Source of the DNA: Mycobacterium vicinigordonae
GTDB lineage: Bacteria > Actinomycetota > Actinomycetes > Mycobacteriales > Mycobacteriaceae
Direction of reading: 5' to 3'
NCBI RefSeq assembly: GCF_013466425.1
Contig: NZ_CP059165.1
Span: forward strand, 1 to 64,000
Length of the DNA stretch: 64,000 nucleotides
Shown here: one piece after another, positions 26,291-35,537 of the stretch
How the letters are laid out: each line of letters begins with the position of its first letter
Position numbering within the stretch: position 1 is the first letter of the stretch
Notes under the pieces: generated by a model
What the model was told of the DNA's origin: nothing
Database searches by the model: none
What the model saw: only the letters and a program-made list of their open reading frames with translations
Translations under genes and position numbers: made by a program

Positions 26291-27964
26291 TCAGTGGATG
26301 CGGACGATGATCTCGGAGTGGCCCAGACGGATGACATCGCCGTCGGCCAGCTGCCATTCCTGGACTGGCGCGTTGTTGACGGTGGTGCCGTTCGTCGAGT
26401 TCAGGTCCGAGAGCAGCGCGACCTGGCCGTCCCAGCGAATTTCCAGATGCCGACGCGACACACCCGTATCGGGCAGCCGGAACTGGGCGTCTTGCCCCCG
26501 ACCGACGATGTTCGAGCCGTCGCGCAGCTGGTAAGTGCGCCCGCTGCCGTCATCGAGCTGCAGGGTGACCTGCGCTCCCGCCTGCCCGTAACCGCCCTGC
26601 CCGTAGCCGCCATAGCCACCGCCTTGACCGTAGTCAGGGGCGGGTTGACCATAGTCGGGCGCCGGCGGCTGCCCGTAGTCGTAATCCGAGCGGCCGGCGG
26701 GCTCGCCATAGCCGCCCGGCGCCGGGGCGTAGCCGCCGCCGGGCGCAGCCTCGGCGTACTGGGTGTACTCGTTGGCGCCGTATTCCTGGCGCCCGTAGCC
26801 GCCGCCCTGCTGGTAACCCTGGTCTTGCCCGTAGCCGCCCTGCTCGGGGTAGGCCTGCCGCTGCGGCTCCGCCGGCGCAGGCGGGGCGCCGTAACCACCG
26901 GCATCCTGACGAGCGGGCTCGCGCCCGTAGTCGCCGTAGCCGCCCTGGGGTTGTCCGTAGCCACCCTGCGGCTGGCCCTGGCTGTAGCCGCCCTGTTGGT
27001 AACCCTGCTCCTGGCCGTAGCCGCCCGCAGCGCCGTAGCCGCCGCCGGGAGGGCCCTGAGGCGCCGCGGGAGCCGACTCGTGGGTCGGTGCGTAGCCGCC
27101 CTGCGCCTCGCCGTACCCGCCTTGGCCGTAGCCGCCCTGGTCCTGGTAGCCGCCCTGGCCGTAGCCGCCTTGCGGCTGCTCGTATCCACCCTGGGGCTGC
27201 CCGTAGCCGCCCTGGTCCTGGTAGCCGCCCTGGCCGTAGCCGCCTTGCGGCTGCTCGTATCCACCCTGGGGCTGCCCGTAGCCGCCCTGGTCCTGGTAGC
27301 CGCCCTGGCCGTAGCCGCCTTGGGGTTGTTCGTAGCCGCCCTGGCCGTAGCCACCCTGCTGTGGTGGGTAGCCCTGCTGGGGCGGGTAGCCGCCCTGCTC
27401 GGGCGGGTAGCCGCCGCGCGGGTCTTCTTGGCGTCCGTAGCGGTCGTCGTAGTACTCGTCGGGCCGCCCCTGACCGCGGTAGTTCGGATTGTCAGTCATC
27501 GGTCGTACTCCTGGTTCTGCGCCAAACGCATGCTTCGATTGTGGCCGTGCGGCATCGGTAGCCGTCGGGCGGGGCTCGACGTCGGGGTTGACAGCACCGC
27601 GGGCGCGGAACTGGCCGGTATGCAGGTTCGAGGATTCCTCGAACCGTACGACCACATCACCATACGTTTGCCACCCCTGTTCTTGGATATAGTCCGCCAA
27701 GTACCGAGCAAAAGCGCCCGACGTAAGGTCCGGATCGGCGCCCAACTTCTCCGAGTCGTGCACACTGAGGGTAATGATGTATTCGTTGGGTGCCAAAAGG
27801 CGATTTCCCTGCAAGGACCGGACGCCGTCGTTGGCCTCACGCCGCAGCATCGCTTCAACTTCTTCCGGCAGGATCGATCCGCCAAAAACCCGGGCAAACG
27901 CATCACCGACGGTCGCCTCGAGTTTGCGCTCGATGCGTTGAACCAGCCCTCGTCGGCTACCCAT
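26291..27964 (-). CDS. fhaA: FHA-domain protein FhaA with expanded Gly/Tyr/Gln repeat linker
   Basis: FhaA is a PknB substrate and binding partner; with MviN it restrains peptidoglycan synthesis. The 557 residues compare with 527 in M. tuberculosis. The N-terminal domain (about 1-120, DUF3662) is [20 protein letters not shown] onward. The C-terminal FHA domain has [24 protein letters not shown] and [10 protein letters not shown]. Between them (about 155-455) lies a low-complexity linker of [15 protein letters not shown] units, including three identical 25-residue copies. The gene is first in the reverse operon leading to pknB. Confidence 0.95.
   Translation of the reverse strand: MGSRRGLVQRIERKLEATVGDAFARVFGGSILPEEVEAMLRREANDGVRSLQGNRLLAPNEYIITLSVHDSEKLGADPDLTSGAFARYLADYIQEQGWQTYGDVVVRFEESSNLHTGQFRARGAVNPDVEPRPTATDAARPQSKHAFGAEPGVRPMTDNPNYRGQGRPDEYYDDRYGRQEDPRGGYPPEQGGYPPQQGYPPQQGGYGQGGYEQPQGGYGQGGYQDQGGYGQPQGGYEQPQGGYGQGGYQDQGGYGQPQGGYEQPQGGYGQGGYQDQGGYGQGGYGEAQGGYAPTHESAPAAPQGPPGGGYGAAGGYGQEQGYQQGGYSQGQPQGGYGQPQGGYGDYGREPARQDAGGYGAPPAPAEPQRQAYPEQGGYGQDQGYQQGGGYGRQEYGANEYTQYAEAAPGGGYAPAPGGYGEPAGRSDYDYGQPPAPDYGQPAPDYGQGGGYGGYGQGGYGQAGAQVTLQLDDGSGRTYQLRDGSNIVGRGQDAQFRLPDTGVSRRHLEIRWDGQVALLSDLNSTNGTTVNNAPVQEWQLADGDVIRLGHSEIIVRIH
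27141..27335. repeat. 75-bp tandem repeat inside fhaA
   Basis: The unit beginning TCCTGGTAGCCGCCCTGG occurs at 27141, 27216 and 27291, a period of exactly 75 bp (25 codons). The first two copies are near-identical and the third diverges after about 45 bases. The unit encodes Gly-Tyr-Gln-rich sequence in the FhaA linker. Being in frame and nearly identical, it should vary in copy number without breaking the gene. Confidence 0.9.
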
Positions 27965-28212
27965 CTGTGCGCGCTCGCCTCACTACTGTGCTGGGGGATT
28001 CTCGGAGGGTAAACGGCTCGGCCGTTGGTCGTGTTGATGAGCAATCGTATCGGGATACCCCGATGCGGCGGCACCGTGAGAATCCTGAGAATTGCATCGC
28101 TACTGATCAGAGACCCCGGCGTTGATTTGGCGTGAAGCGACTGCACGGGTGCTGCCCGGGTGCGCGGTTGGGGTTGGCGCCGACTACAGTGATATGGTCC
28201 TGCGGTTGTTTC

Positions 28213-28295
28213 GGGCGAGTGGCGGAATGGCAGACGCGCTGGCTTCAGGTGCCAGTGTCCTTCGGGACGTGGGGGTTCAAGTCCCCCTTCGCCCA
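28213..28295 (+). tRNA. leuT: tRNA-Leu (CAG anticodon)
   Basis: An 83-nt class II tRNA. Acceptor GGGCGAG pairs with TTCGCCC with one wobble. The anticodon stem CTGGC/GCCAG encloses TTCAGGT with CAG at 28246-28248. A long variable arm (TGTCCTTCGGGACGT) and the T-arm GTTCAAGTC follow. The 3' CCA is not encoded. The accessory patch at 28.3-30.7 kb begins directly behind it. Confidence 0.97.
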
Positions 28296-28301
28296 CATAC
28301 A

Positions 28302-28357
28302 GCAGTTCTACGAACTGCGAAGCATAAGGTCACGAACTCGAAAGAGGTCGTGACCTT
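28302..28357 (+). terminator. Two perfect stem-loops after tRNA-Leu
   Basis: GCAGTTC (28302-28308) pairs with GAACTGC (28312-28318) around TAC. AAGGTCACGA (28326-28335) pairs perfectly with TCGTGACCTT (28348-28357) around a 12-nt loop, followed by TGTGTTT. This probably ends the tRNA-Leu transcript; the second stem could also be a protein-binding palindrome. Confidence 0.6.
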
Positions 28358-28435
28358 TGTGTTTGAGGTTGTCTAGAGGTTGCGAGGGCCGAAAGCAGGT
28401 GGCTGGGGATTTAGCTGCACGCGTCCCCTGGCGAC

Positions 28436-28645
28436 TTAGGCAAGCAGCTGCGTGAGTGCATCGGAGTAGCGCTGCAGTGTCTCGCGATCAGCATCGTCGA
28501 TGCGCACAATGTCGTTCGCTAGCGAACTCACTACGGACGCTGGGTCAATCACTACTTGTAGTAGGCGACGCTTTTCGACTGCTAAGTGCAGGAGGCGGTC
28601 TGGAACGCCCCGGGTTTGATGCCTGTGTGTGTGATGGGTTGCGAG
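28436..28645 (-). pseudogene. Possible gene remnant without a start codon
   Basis: A stop-to-stop frame of 69 codons on the minus strand with protein-like composition (PDRLLHLAVEKRRLLQVV, then SLANDIVRIDDADRETLQRY and SDALTQLL before TAA at 28436-28438). There is no ATG and no ribosome site, and only internal GTG codons. It could be the C-terminal end of a decayed gene whose start was lost. I do not recognise the family. The surrounding 28358-28649 holds nothing else I can support. Confidence 0.25.
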
Positions 28646-28649
28646 TTAA

Positions 28650-29102
28650 TCAGCGAGAGCGGTCGCGAAGAGGGTAGACAACTGTGGCGATTGTGGCGCC
28701 TTGTTTGCTGGTGCGCCAGGCGTGGGGGGCGTTGGTGATCGTGATGGCATCGCCGATGTGCAGGGTGATGGTCTTTGTTTCCAGGAGTAGGTCGACCTCG
28801 CCGTGCAGCACGATGCCGTAGTCGTGGGTGTGGGTGGTGTGCGTTGGTGTCTGGAAATGGGGACTGAGTTCGGTCACTAGCCAGCTGATGGGGGGTGGAG
28901 CGTCGGCTGGGTTGCGTTGGTCGTCGTGAGGTGTGGTGAGGTGGTGAATGATTGCACCGCCCGGTGGTGGGTCAATGGGATTGTTGGGGTGGATGGGTAT
29001 CGGCGGTGTGTCTGAGTTCGGGATGACTGCTGCGGGCGCGGTTGTGTCGTTGATGGTCAGGTCGGCGCCGTGTTGGGTGATTTTGACGAGACGCACCGTC
29101 AT
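28650..29102 (-). CDS. Cupin-domain protein
   Basis: A 150-residue protein with a single C-terminal cupin barrel: HTTHTHDYGIVLHGEVDLLL supplies the His-rich metal-binding motif, and GDAITITNAPHAWRTSKQG the second motif. The N-terminal half is Pro/Asn/Thr-rich. Its ATG overlaps the stop of the upstream dehydrogenase gene (ATGA), so the two formed an operon. Cupins of this size often bind small molecules or metal; no substrate can be inferred. Codon use is less GC-biased than in neighbours (many CAC/ACC/ACA), consistent with acquisition. Confidence 0.75.
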   Translation of the reverse strand: MTVRLVKITQHGADLTINDTTAPAAVIPNSDTPPIPIHPNNPIDPPPGGAIIHHLTTPHDDQRNPADAPPPISWLVTELSPHFQTPTHTTHTHDYGIVLHGEVDLLLETKTITLHIGDAITITNAPHAWRTSKQGATIATVVYPLRDRSR

Positions 29103-29928
29103 AATGCTGTGGGGCGGTCGGTGGTGGCTTGGCTGACCGCGGGGACGTTGTTGGTGATGAGCATTCCGCCATCGACGGGTAGTTCCACGCCGGTGATGAA
29201 TCCGGCGTCGTCGGAGGCGAGGAATTGCGCGGCGGCCGCGACGTCGGCGGGATAGCCGGTGCGGGTGACGATCATCGTCTCGAAAGTTGCTGCCATGCCG
29301 GGATTTTGGTTCAGGATCCGGGCGACGTCGTCGGTGATGACATGGCCGATGATGATGGTGTTAGACCGTAGCCCGTTGGCTCCGTAGTCGACGGCGATTT
29401 GGCGGCTCAGCGCGTTAATCGCGCCCTTGCCGATGCTGTAGCCGGCGGCTTTGGGTACACCGTTTTTGAGGCTGCTGCTGAGATGTTGATGATGGCGCTG
29501 GTTGGGTTGGCGATCAGGTGTGGAAGAGAGTATCTGCATGCCCAGAACTGACCGATCAGTCCTGGTGTGAGGATGGACATCAGCTGGTTGGTGCGGAGAT
29601 CCCCGGCGGCGCCGTCTCCGCCCAGGACTACGTCGGTGGGGGCGGCGTTGTTGACGAGGATGTCGAGGCTGCCATAGTGCTGGACTGCGGTGTCGATTCC
29701 GGTGCGGACCTGTTCCTCGATGCTCAGGTCGATGGGGACGAAGAGCGCCGCGCCGCCACGGTCGCGGATGGTGGTTTCCACCTGCTTGCCGCGCTCAGCA
29801 TGGCGTCCGCTCACGATGACGCGGGCGCCGGCCGCGGCGAACTGTAGTGCGATGGCCGCGCCGACGCCTTTTGTGGCGCCGGTGATCAGAGCGGTCTTGC
29901 CGTTCAAATCGCCAATCAACGTTGTCAT
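29099..29928 (-). pseudogene. Short-chain dehydrogenase/reductase, frameshifted
   Basis: A Rossmann-fold oxidoreductase gene broken by one frameshift. The 5' part (29407-29928) encodes GKTALITGATKGVGAAIALQ (the NAD(P)-binding TGxxxGxG motif) and ILVNNAAPTD (NNAG-like). The 3' part in another frame (29099 to about 29465) supplies the catalytic Tyr-x3-Lys as AAGYSIGKGAINALSRQ and the C-terminal GVELPVDGGMLI. The frames meet at a run of five A residues (minus strand, 29463-29467); a sixth A would restore one protein of about 275 residues with Ser, Tyr and Lys in place. It is either a true pseudogene or a homopolymer error in the assembly. The start is ATG 29928; the longer frame lacks support. 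Confidence 0.8.
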
Positions 29929-30106
29929 GGGTGAAACTCTCTCTTTATCTTTTCTGGCGCGCCGAGCCACCCAGCGTGGGACGCCGGTGCAGGCTTGGTG
30001 GCGTGATTGTTGGGCAGCAACTTCACGCATCCGGCGCCGCGCCCTACTGAAGAACACCCGTAAGTCTGTGGCTGCCCGGATAGAAGATTCGCTGACGCCA
30101 CCGATA

Positions 30107-30141
30107 TAGACAGTTTAAACTGTTTAGTTCTAACTGTCTAG
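30107..30141. promoter_or_regulatory. Clustered operator-like repeats
   Basis: TAGACAGTT (30107-30115) is the exact inverse of AACTGTCTA (30132-30140). AACTGTTTAG (30118-30127) and AACTGTCTAG (30132-30141) are near-identical direct repeats 14 bp apart. CAGTTTAAACTG (30111-30122) is a perfect 12-bp palindrome. The sequence is AT-rich against a GC-rich background. It lies about 180 bp upstream of the SDR-cupin pair, so it may be the operator of a TetR- or MarR-type regulator not encoded nearby. Confidence 0.5.
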
Positions 30142-30283
30142 ATAAAGGCTATGGCGCGGGAGGCTTTGGCGCTCAGGATGGTCCAGCACACTCCGGGGCG
30201 GTCGTGGCCGCCCATGGTGCCGCCGCCGACGGTCATGCCTTGCGCAGACCGCACGGTCCCGGTGTAGCCGAGAGTGAACCCAC
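30138..30283 (-). pseudogene. Fragment of a conjugative relaxase/helicase (TraA/MobF-like)
   Basis: A short frame encoding GFTLGYTGTVRSAQGMTVGG then TILSAKASRAI, ending at a TAG. The motif LGYxxTVHxAQGxT is the late helicase motif of TraA/TrwC-type relaxases of conjugative elements. Everything upstream in that gene is missing; at about 30280 the sequence switches to an unrelated Abi-like fragment. This is probably debris of an integrated plasmid or ICE. Assignment is by motif recognition only. Confidence 0.5.
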
Positions 30284-30640
30284 ATCCCAAATGTGCACTG
30301 CGCGATGAGCCGCCTCGGTGTCGAGGGGTCGCCTTGCGCGGGGTTACCCCAGGCCTGGGCGACCCGTCTCTGTGAGCGGTCATCGAGGGCAATGTTCTGG
30401 TACCACTCAGGCCTGTGGGCATTGTTCAACGCGGTATGCATGGCGTTGCGCAACGCAACTTCAACGATGGCCAGGTCGACGAGGATGGCGATCGACAGAT
30501 TTCGGTCCCAAATGTAGAGCCTGCGCGCAAATTGTCCTGGCCGGCGGCCCGCAGGTATGACGCATGGCGCGGCGTTGATATGGCTCGATCGAGCGCTGCG
30601 GCCCCTAGGCCCAGCGGAAAATCGCCGTTCACACTTGTCA
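30280..30640 (-). pseudogene. Frameshifted Abi-like (abortive infection type) gene remnant
   Basis: Two minus-strand frames together resemble the Abi-like family of phage-defence-associated proteins. One (about 30521-30640) reads ALDRAISTPRHASYLRAAG. The other (about 30283-30525) reads RRLYIWDRNLSIAILVDLA, IVEVALRNAMHTALN and later LIAQCTFGMW, matching the family pattern of W-N, EVALRNA and SFGFW motifs. At least one frameshift near 30520 and loss of the C terminus make it non-functional. Its 3' end is fused to the relaxase fragment. Codons and motif order support a real but dead gene. Confidence 0.55.
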
Positions 30641-30652
30641 CGACGGAACCGC

Positions 30653-30673
30653 CCCGGCCTTTGGCCGGGTTTT
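30653..30673 (+). terminator. Rho-independent terminator, orphan
   Basis: CCCGGCC (30653-30659), loop TTT and GGCCGGG (30663-30669), followed by TTTT (30670-30673), a good intrinsic terminator for the plus strand. No intact plus-strand gene precedes it, so it may belong to a lost gene of the accessory patch or insulate amt from read-through. From here to the amt start at 30873 I see no gene. Confidence 0.6.
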
Positions 30674-30872
30674 CTGTCTGAGGGACCGACCTCGCGCGGC
30701 TGCGGTCGCTAGCCACGGTTCTTGATGGGTGAATGGGACCAGCGTTTTCGCACCCCGCACTGCGCGATCGCGCGGCCTTCGCCGCTGACGGGTCGCTGAG
30801 ACCACCGACTGCCAAGCGCTGACTCCGGCGTGCCTTAGATTCCTACCGACAACTACCGAGGGAGCTGCAGCG

Positions 30873-32183
<1,311 letters not shown>

Positions 32184-32211
32184 CCGTGCGCGCCGCCGGT
32201 ACCCTGGCGAC

Positions 32212-32478
32212 GTGACCAGCCAGAAAGTGCCGGGCGGCGTTGTCCACGAACTTCCCGCCGACCTGCGGCAGGCGTTGATCGGCAACAGCACCGCGCTAGC
32301 GCTCTGGAACGACATCACCCCGTTGGCGCGCAATGAATTCATCTGCTGGGTCGAGGACGCCAAGCAGGTCACGACCCGGGAGCGCCGCATCCGCCGCACC
32401 CAGGAGGAGCTCGAAGAAGGCAAGCGGCGGCCCTGCTGCTGGCCGGGTTGCAAGCACCGGGAGCGCAACGGCAGGTAG
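32212..32478 (+). CDS. YdeI/OmdA-family small protein
   Basis: An 88-residue protein matching the C-terminal part of the YdeI or OmpD-associated family: ELPADLRQALIGNSTALALW, then NEFICWVEDAKQVTTRERRI and RRTQEELEEGKRRPCCWPGC. The family is annotated as bacteriocin-protection-like, but its biochemical role is unclear. GTG 32212 was chosen as the start of the conserved region, 28 bp after amt; the frame is open further upstream inside amt. Co-transcription with amt is likely from spacing. Confidence 0.78.
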   Translation: MTSQKVPGGVVHELPADLRQALIGNSTALALWNDITPLARNEFICWVEDAKQVTTRERRIRRTQEELEEGKRRPCCWPGCKHRERNGR

Positions 32479-32530
32479 CGCGGCGTCTTCGACGGCTGCA
32501 TTGCTGGTATGGCGGGAAGCCCGCTACTGT

Positions 32531-32549
32531 GCAGGTTAGGCGTACCTAA
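32531..32549. promoter_or_regulatory. IdeR-like iron box upstream of the PPE gene
   Basis: GCAGGTTAGGCGTACCTAA matches the 19-bp mycobacterial IdeR consensus TTAGGTTAGGCTAACCTAA at 15 of 19 positions, including TTAGG and its inverse CCTAA. It lies 125 bp upstream of the PPE start, in a 195-bp spacer otherwise without genes. IdeR with Fe2+ represses iron-uptake genes, so the PPE gene would be induced by iron limitation. The count is by eye; binding is not shown. Confidence 0.65.
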
Positions 32550-32673
32550 TTCGGCGGACTTACCCCTTACCCGCCAACTTGGGTACCTGCCTATCGTGTC
32601 GTCCGCTGCGGCGGCGACGCACGGGGAGGAGAGCTTTGGATGACGTTAGGTTTCTTAAGGGGGGGCTGACGGG

Positions 32674-34176
32674 ATGACGGCTCCGATTTGGATGGCCTCG
32701 CCGCCCGAGTTGCACTCCGCATTGTTGTCCGCGGGACCCGGCCCGGGTGCGCTGCTGGCCGCGGCGGGCGCCTGGCAGGCGCTTGCCGCGGAATACGATT
32801 CGGCGGCAGCCGAGCTGCTCGGGGTGCTGGGTGCGGTGCAGTCGGGTTCGTGGGAGGGACCCTCGGCCGCCGAGTACGTCGCCGCACACGCTCCCTACTT
32901 GGGGTGGTTGGCCGGCGCGCAGGCCAAGAGCCTGGCCGCGGCCGCTCAGCACGAGGCCGCCGCGACCGCCTACACGACGGCGCTGGCGATGATGCCGACC
33001 TTGCCGGAGCTAGCGGCTAACCACATCATCCACGGGGTGCTGGTCGGTACGAATTTCTTTGGTATCAACACGATTCCGATCGCGCTGAACGAGGCCGACT
33101 ACGTCCGGATGTGGATCCAGGCCGCCACCACCATGGGGACCTATCAAGCTGTCGCGACGTCGTCGGCGGCGGCGGTGCCCACCACCTCACCGGCGCCCGC
33201 GGTTGTCAAGGCCGACGCCGCGAATTTCGCCGCCGAACCCAGTCAGCTGGCTGCGGCCGCGCCGGCCGCCGACTCAGGTAGCCAACTTAACCTCGCCGAC
33301 CTCATCACACAGCTGCTGCAGCAGTATCTCGACTACGTCAACAGTGTGTTCCAGCCGATCATCAACTTCCTGCAAAATCCGATCGGCAACAGCTTCCAGT
33401 TGATCAACGACTTCCTGACCAACCCGGAGGCGGCTTTGGTCACCTGGGGGCCGTTCCTGTTCGCGGTTGCCTACCAGGTCTTCTCGTGGATCGGAGCATC
33501 GCTGACCTACCCTCAGCTGCTGCTCGATCCGCTGCTCGCGATCACGATGGGCGTGGTGATCGGGGTTGGTTACCAGTATCTGCAGCAGTTACCTGCCGCC
33601 GTCCCCGACGGCGAGGGGGTGGGGGCTTCGACGGCACCGGTGGTGTCCTCGCACTCCTCGAACTACCCGATGGCCACCCTGGCGCCCACCGTGGCTGGCC
33701 CGGCCGGTGCTCCGGTGACCACTGCTGCGGGCAGCGCGGGGGCCGCGCCGGCCTCGGCTGCTCCGGCGGCCGCGGCGCCGGCCATTCCCTACGCTGTAGC
33801 CGGTATTGGACCCGACGAAGGGTTCTCCCCCACTTTCCGTGACCGGACCGGCGTGAAGGCCCCGGCGGAAGGAATTCCGGCCGCCGCGGCGGGGGTTTCG
33901 GCACGCGATAAGCGGCGAGCGCGGCGCCGGCGGGCGGCCACAATGCCCGAGCATCAGTACGCCGACGAGTTCCTGGACTACGACCCTGACGCCGACGTAC
34001 CGCCCGAGGAACCGCTGGTCGCCGCATCGAGCCGTGGCGCAGGCGCGATGGGATTTGGTGGCACCGTTGCCAGCGGCGACGCCGACGCCACTGGCTTGGT
34101 CACCCTGGACGGCGACGAATACGGTAGCGGGCCGACCATGCCGATGCTGCCTACCACCTGGGAGGAGCGGGGATAG
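32674..34176 (+). CDS. PPE family protein, PPW subgroup, PPE37-like
   Basis: A 500-residue PPE protein without a PE partner. The PPE domain (1-175) has ASPPELHSALL, a WxG-like QSGSWEGPSA, and PTLPELAANHIIHGVLVGTN followed by NTIPIALNEADYVRMWIQAA, closely recalling M. tuberculosis PPE37. The C-terminal part is Ala/Pro-rich. FRDRTGVKAPAEG and the final PMLPTTW fit the PPW subgroup (PxxPxxW). PPE37 is iron-regulated and implicated in haem-iron use, and an IdeR-like box lies upstream here, so an iron-starvation role is plausible. PPE proteins are type VII substrates acting at the cell surface. ATG 32674 has a purine-rich site upstream. Confidence 0.85.
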   Translation: MTAPIWMASPPELHSALLSAGPGPGALLAAAGAWQALAAEYDSAAAELLGVLGAVQSGSWEGPSAAEYVAAHAPYLGWLAGAQAKSLAAAAQHEAAATAYTTALAMMPTLPELAANHIIHGVLVGTNFFGINTIPIALNEADYVRMWIQAATTMGTYQAVATSSAAAVPTTSPAPAVVKADAANFAAEPSQLAAAAPAADSGSQLNLADLITQLLQQYLDYVNSVFQPIINFLQNPIGNSFQLINDFLTNPEAALVTWGPFLFAVAYQVFSWIGASLTYPQLLLDPLLAITMGVVIGVGYQYLQQLPAAVPDGEGVGASTAPVVSSHSSNYPMATLAPTVAGPAGAPVTTAAGSAGAAPASAAPAAAAPAIPYAVAGIGPDEGFSPTFRDRTGVKAPAEGIPAAAAGVSARDKRRARRRRAATMPEHQYADEFLDYDPDADVPPEEPLVAASSRGAGAMGFGGTVASGDADATGLVTLDGDEYGSGPTMPMLPTTWEERG

Positions 34177-34186
34177 TCTCGGCGGC

Positions 34187-34528
34187 TTAGTGACCGGGAC
34201 GCGCGTTGACCCATCCGACAACTTCGGCGGAGACCGGATCAGTGATGTCGTTGTATTCGGGATGCTTCTTGAGCACGGTGACCACCATCGAGCACACCGG
34301 CACGATGCGCTTGCCGTCGGCGCGGGTGGCCTGCAGCGCCTCCTCCAGCAGGATGGTCGCGAGCCCGCGGCCGCCGAAGTCCGGGTCGATCTCGGTGTGG
34401 TGGAAGATGCGCTGCTCGCCTCGGTCGGCGAAATCGGCGAAGCCGACGGTCTGGCCGCCGACGTCGATGCTGTACCGGTCGTCCTCCTTCGTCACGGTGG
34501 TTACCGCGCCGGTTTTGTCGGTGGTCAT
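34187..34528 (-). CDS. GNAT-like N-acetyltransferase (YjdJ type)
   Basis: A minimal GNAT-fold protein of 113 residues. FADFADRGEQRIFHHTEIDP and the acetyl-CoA-binding FGGRGLATILLEEAL (R/Q-x-x-G-x-G/A loop) followed by IVPVCSMVVTVLKKHPEY are typical of the YjdJ/YidJ-like subgroup of unknown substrate. ATG 34528 overlaps the pirin stop by 4 bp, so it is translated as the second gene of that operon. The longer frame upstream is inside the pirin gene. Confidence 0.86.
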   Translation of the reverse strand: MTTDKTGAVTTVTKEDDRYSIDVGGQTVGFADFADRGEQRIFHHTEIDPDFGGRGLATILLEEALQATRADGKRIVPVCSMVVTVLKKHPEYNDITDPVSAEVVGWVNARPGH

Positions 34529-35511
34529 GTGCGCTCCTCTGGTTGGGCAGCCGGCCTGGGCAGCAGCCGGGTGGTGGGCAGGGGCGGTGCCGGCAGGCGG
34601 GTGACCGGACCCCGGTAACCCGCGACGGCACCGAACCGGTCCGCGGCGGGCCCGTCGTTGCCGTCCTGCCATGACTGACGATAGGCGACGATGTCGTCGT
34701 GGCTGCGACCGACGAAGTTCCACCACATCACCAGCTGTTCGCCGAACGGGACGCCGCCCAACAGCAAAACCCGAGCCGGTGCGCCGCCCGCACTGCGCAG
34801 GTGCAGTGTTTGATGTCCCGGGCCCTGGTACCCGAGCTCGGCGACGGCCAGGGTGACCCCACCCATCTGTACGGGTCCCGCGTCACACAGCACGCCGTGC
34901 TCGAATGCCGGGTCGACGCTGAGGTCGACCCCTGCTCCGGGGTCGAGATCGACTTGTGCACCCAGTAACGGCGTGAAAGGCGTTACCGGAGAACGGCTTC
35001 CGGCTAACTCCCCGAGAAACACCTTGAGCCGCGCGCTGGGCAGCAGCGTCTCTTCGGGCCGGTAGTGCGCGAAGGCGCGACCGGTGTCGCGTGCCGAATC
35101 CGGCAGCGCTACCCACAGTTGCGCGCCGCGCAGAACCCGTCCGGGCGTGGACACCTCGGAATGGCAGATGCCTGCGCCGGCGGTCATCAGGTTCAGCTCG
35201 CCCGGGTGCACCATTGCGTGGACGCCGGCACTGTCGCGATGTTCAACCTCGCCATCGAACAGCCAACTCACGGTTTGTAATCCGGTATGCGGGTGCGGCG
35301 GGACGTCCATCTGAGTGGCGGCGGGTCCGTAGTGATCGATGAAGCACCATGCCCCGATCAGTGAGCGTTGCCGCTGTGGGAGCGTGCGCTGCACCCGGAT
35401 CGCCCGCGGACCACCCAGCGGGACCTCCCGTGGCCGCAGCACTTCGGAAACGGCGGCCGTCGGCGAAGCGCCACAAGCGACTTCGGAAGGTTCCACCTCC
35501 AGGTTGCTCAC
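34525..35511 (-). CDS. Pirin-like protein
   Basis: A bicupin protein of 328 residues. The N-terminal cupin has IGAWCFIDHYGP, VPPHPHTGLQTVSWLFDGEV and GELNLMTAGAGICHSE, the metal-binding His/Glu motif of pirins. A C-terminal cupin follows with PARVLLLGGVPFGEQLVMWW and a conserved WNFVGRSHDDI. Some pirins are quercetin dioxygenases or transcription cofactors; the role here is unknown. The tail is Pro-rich. It is 26 bp after an acyl-CoA dehydrogenase gene in the same orientation. Confidence 0.9.
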   Translation of the reverse strand: MSNLEVEPSEVACGASPTAAVSEVLRPREVPLGGPRAIRVQRTLPQRQRSLIGAWCFIDHYGPAATQMDVPPHPHTGLQTVSWLFDGEVEHRDSAGVHAMVHPGELNLMTAGAGICHSEVSTPGRVLRGAQLWVALPDSARDTGRAFAHYRPEETLLPSARLKVFLGELAGSRSPVTPFTPLLGAQVDLDPGAGVDLSVDPAFEHGVLCDAGPVQMGGVTLAVAELGYQGPGHQTLHLRSAGGAPARVLLLGGVPFGEQLVMWWNFVGRSHDDIVAYRQSWQDGNDGPAADRFGAVAGYRGPVTRLPAPPLPTTRLLPRPAAQPEERT

Positions 35512-35537
35512 CCTCGCGACCCTACTCGCCGCGCCCC

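Noticed and set aside
27100..27400. Regular repeats that could suggest a CRISPR array
   Set aside because: Units are contiguous, in frame with fhaA and have no unique spacers.
26174..28012. A 612-codon plus-strand frame with repeated Val/Ala/Leu stretches
   Set aside because: It is the antisense reading of the fhaA Gly/Tyr/Gln repeats; the repeats explain its regular pattern and apparent hydrophobicity.
28456..28677. A 73-codon plus-strand ORF behind tRNA-Leu
   Set aside because: No ribosome site and no recognisable motif; the opposite strand looks more protein-like, though also without a start.
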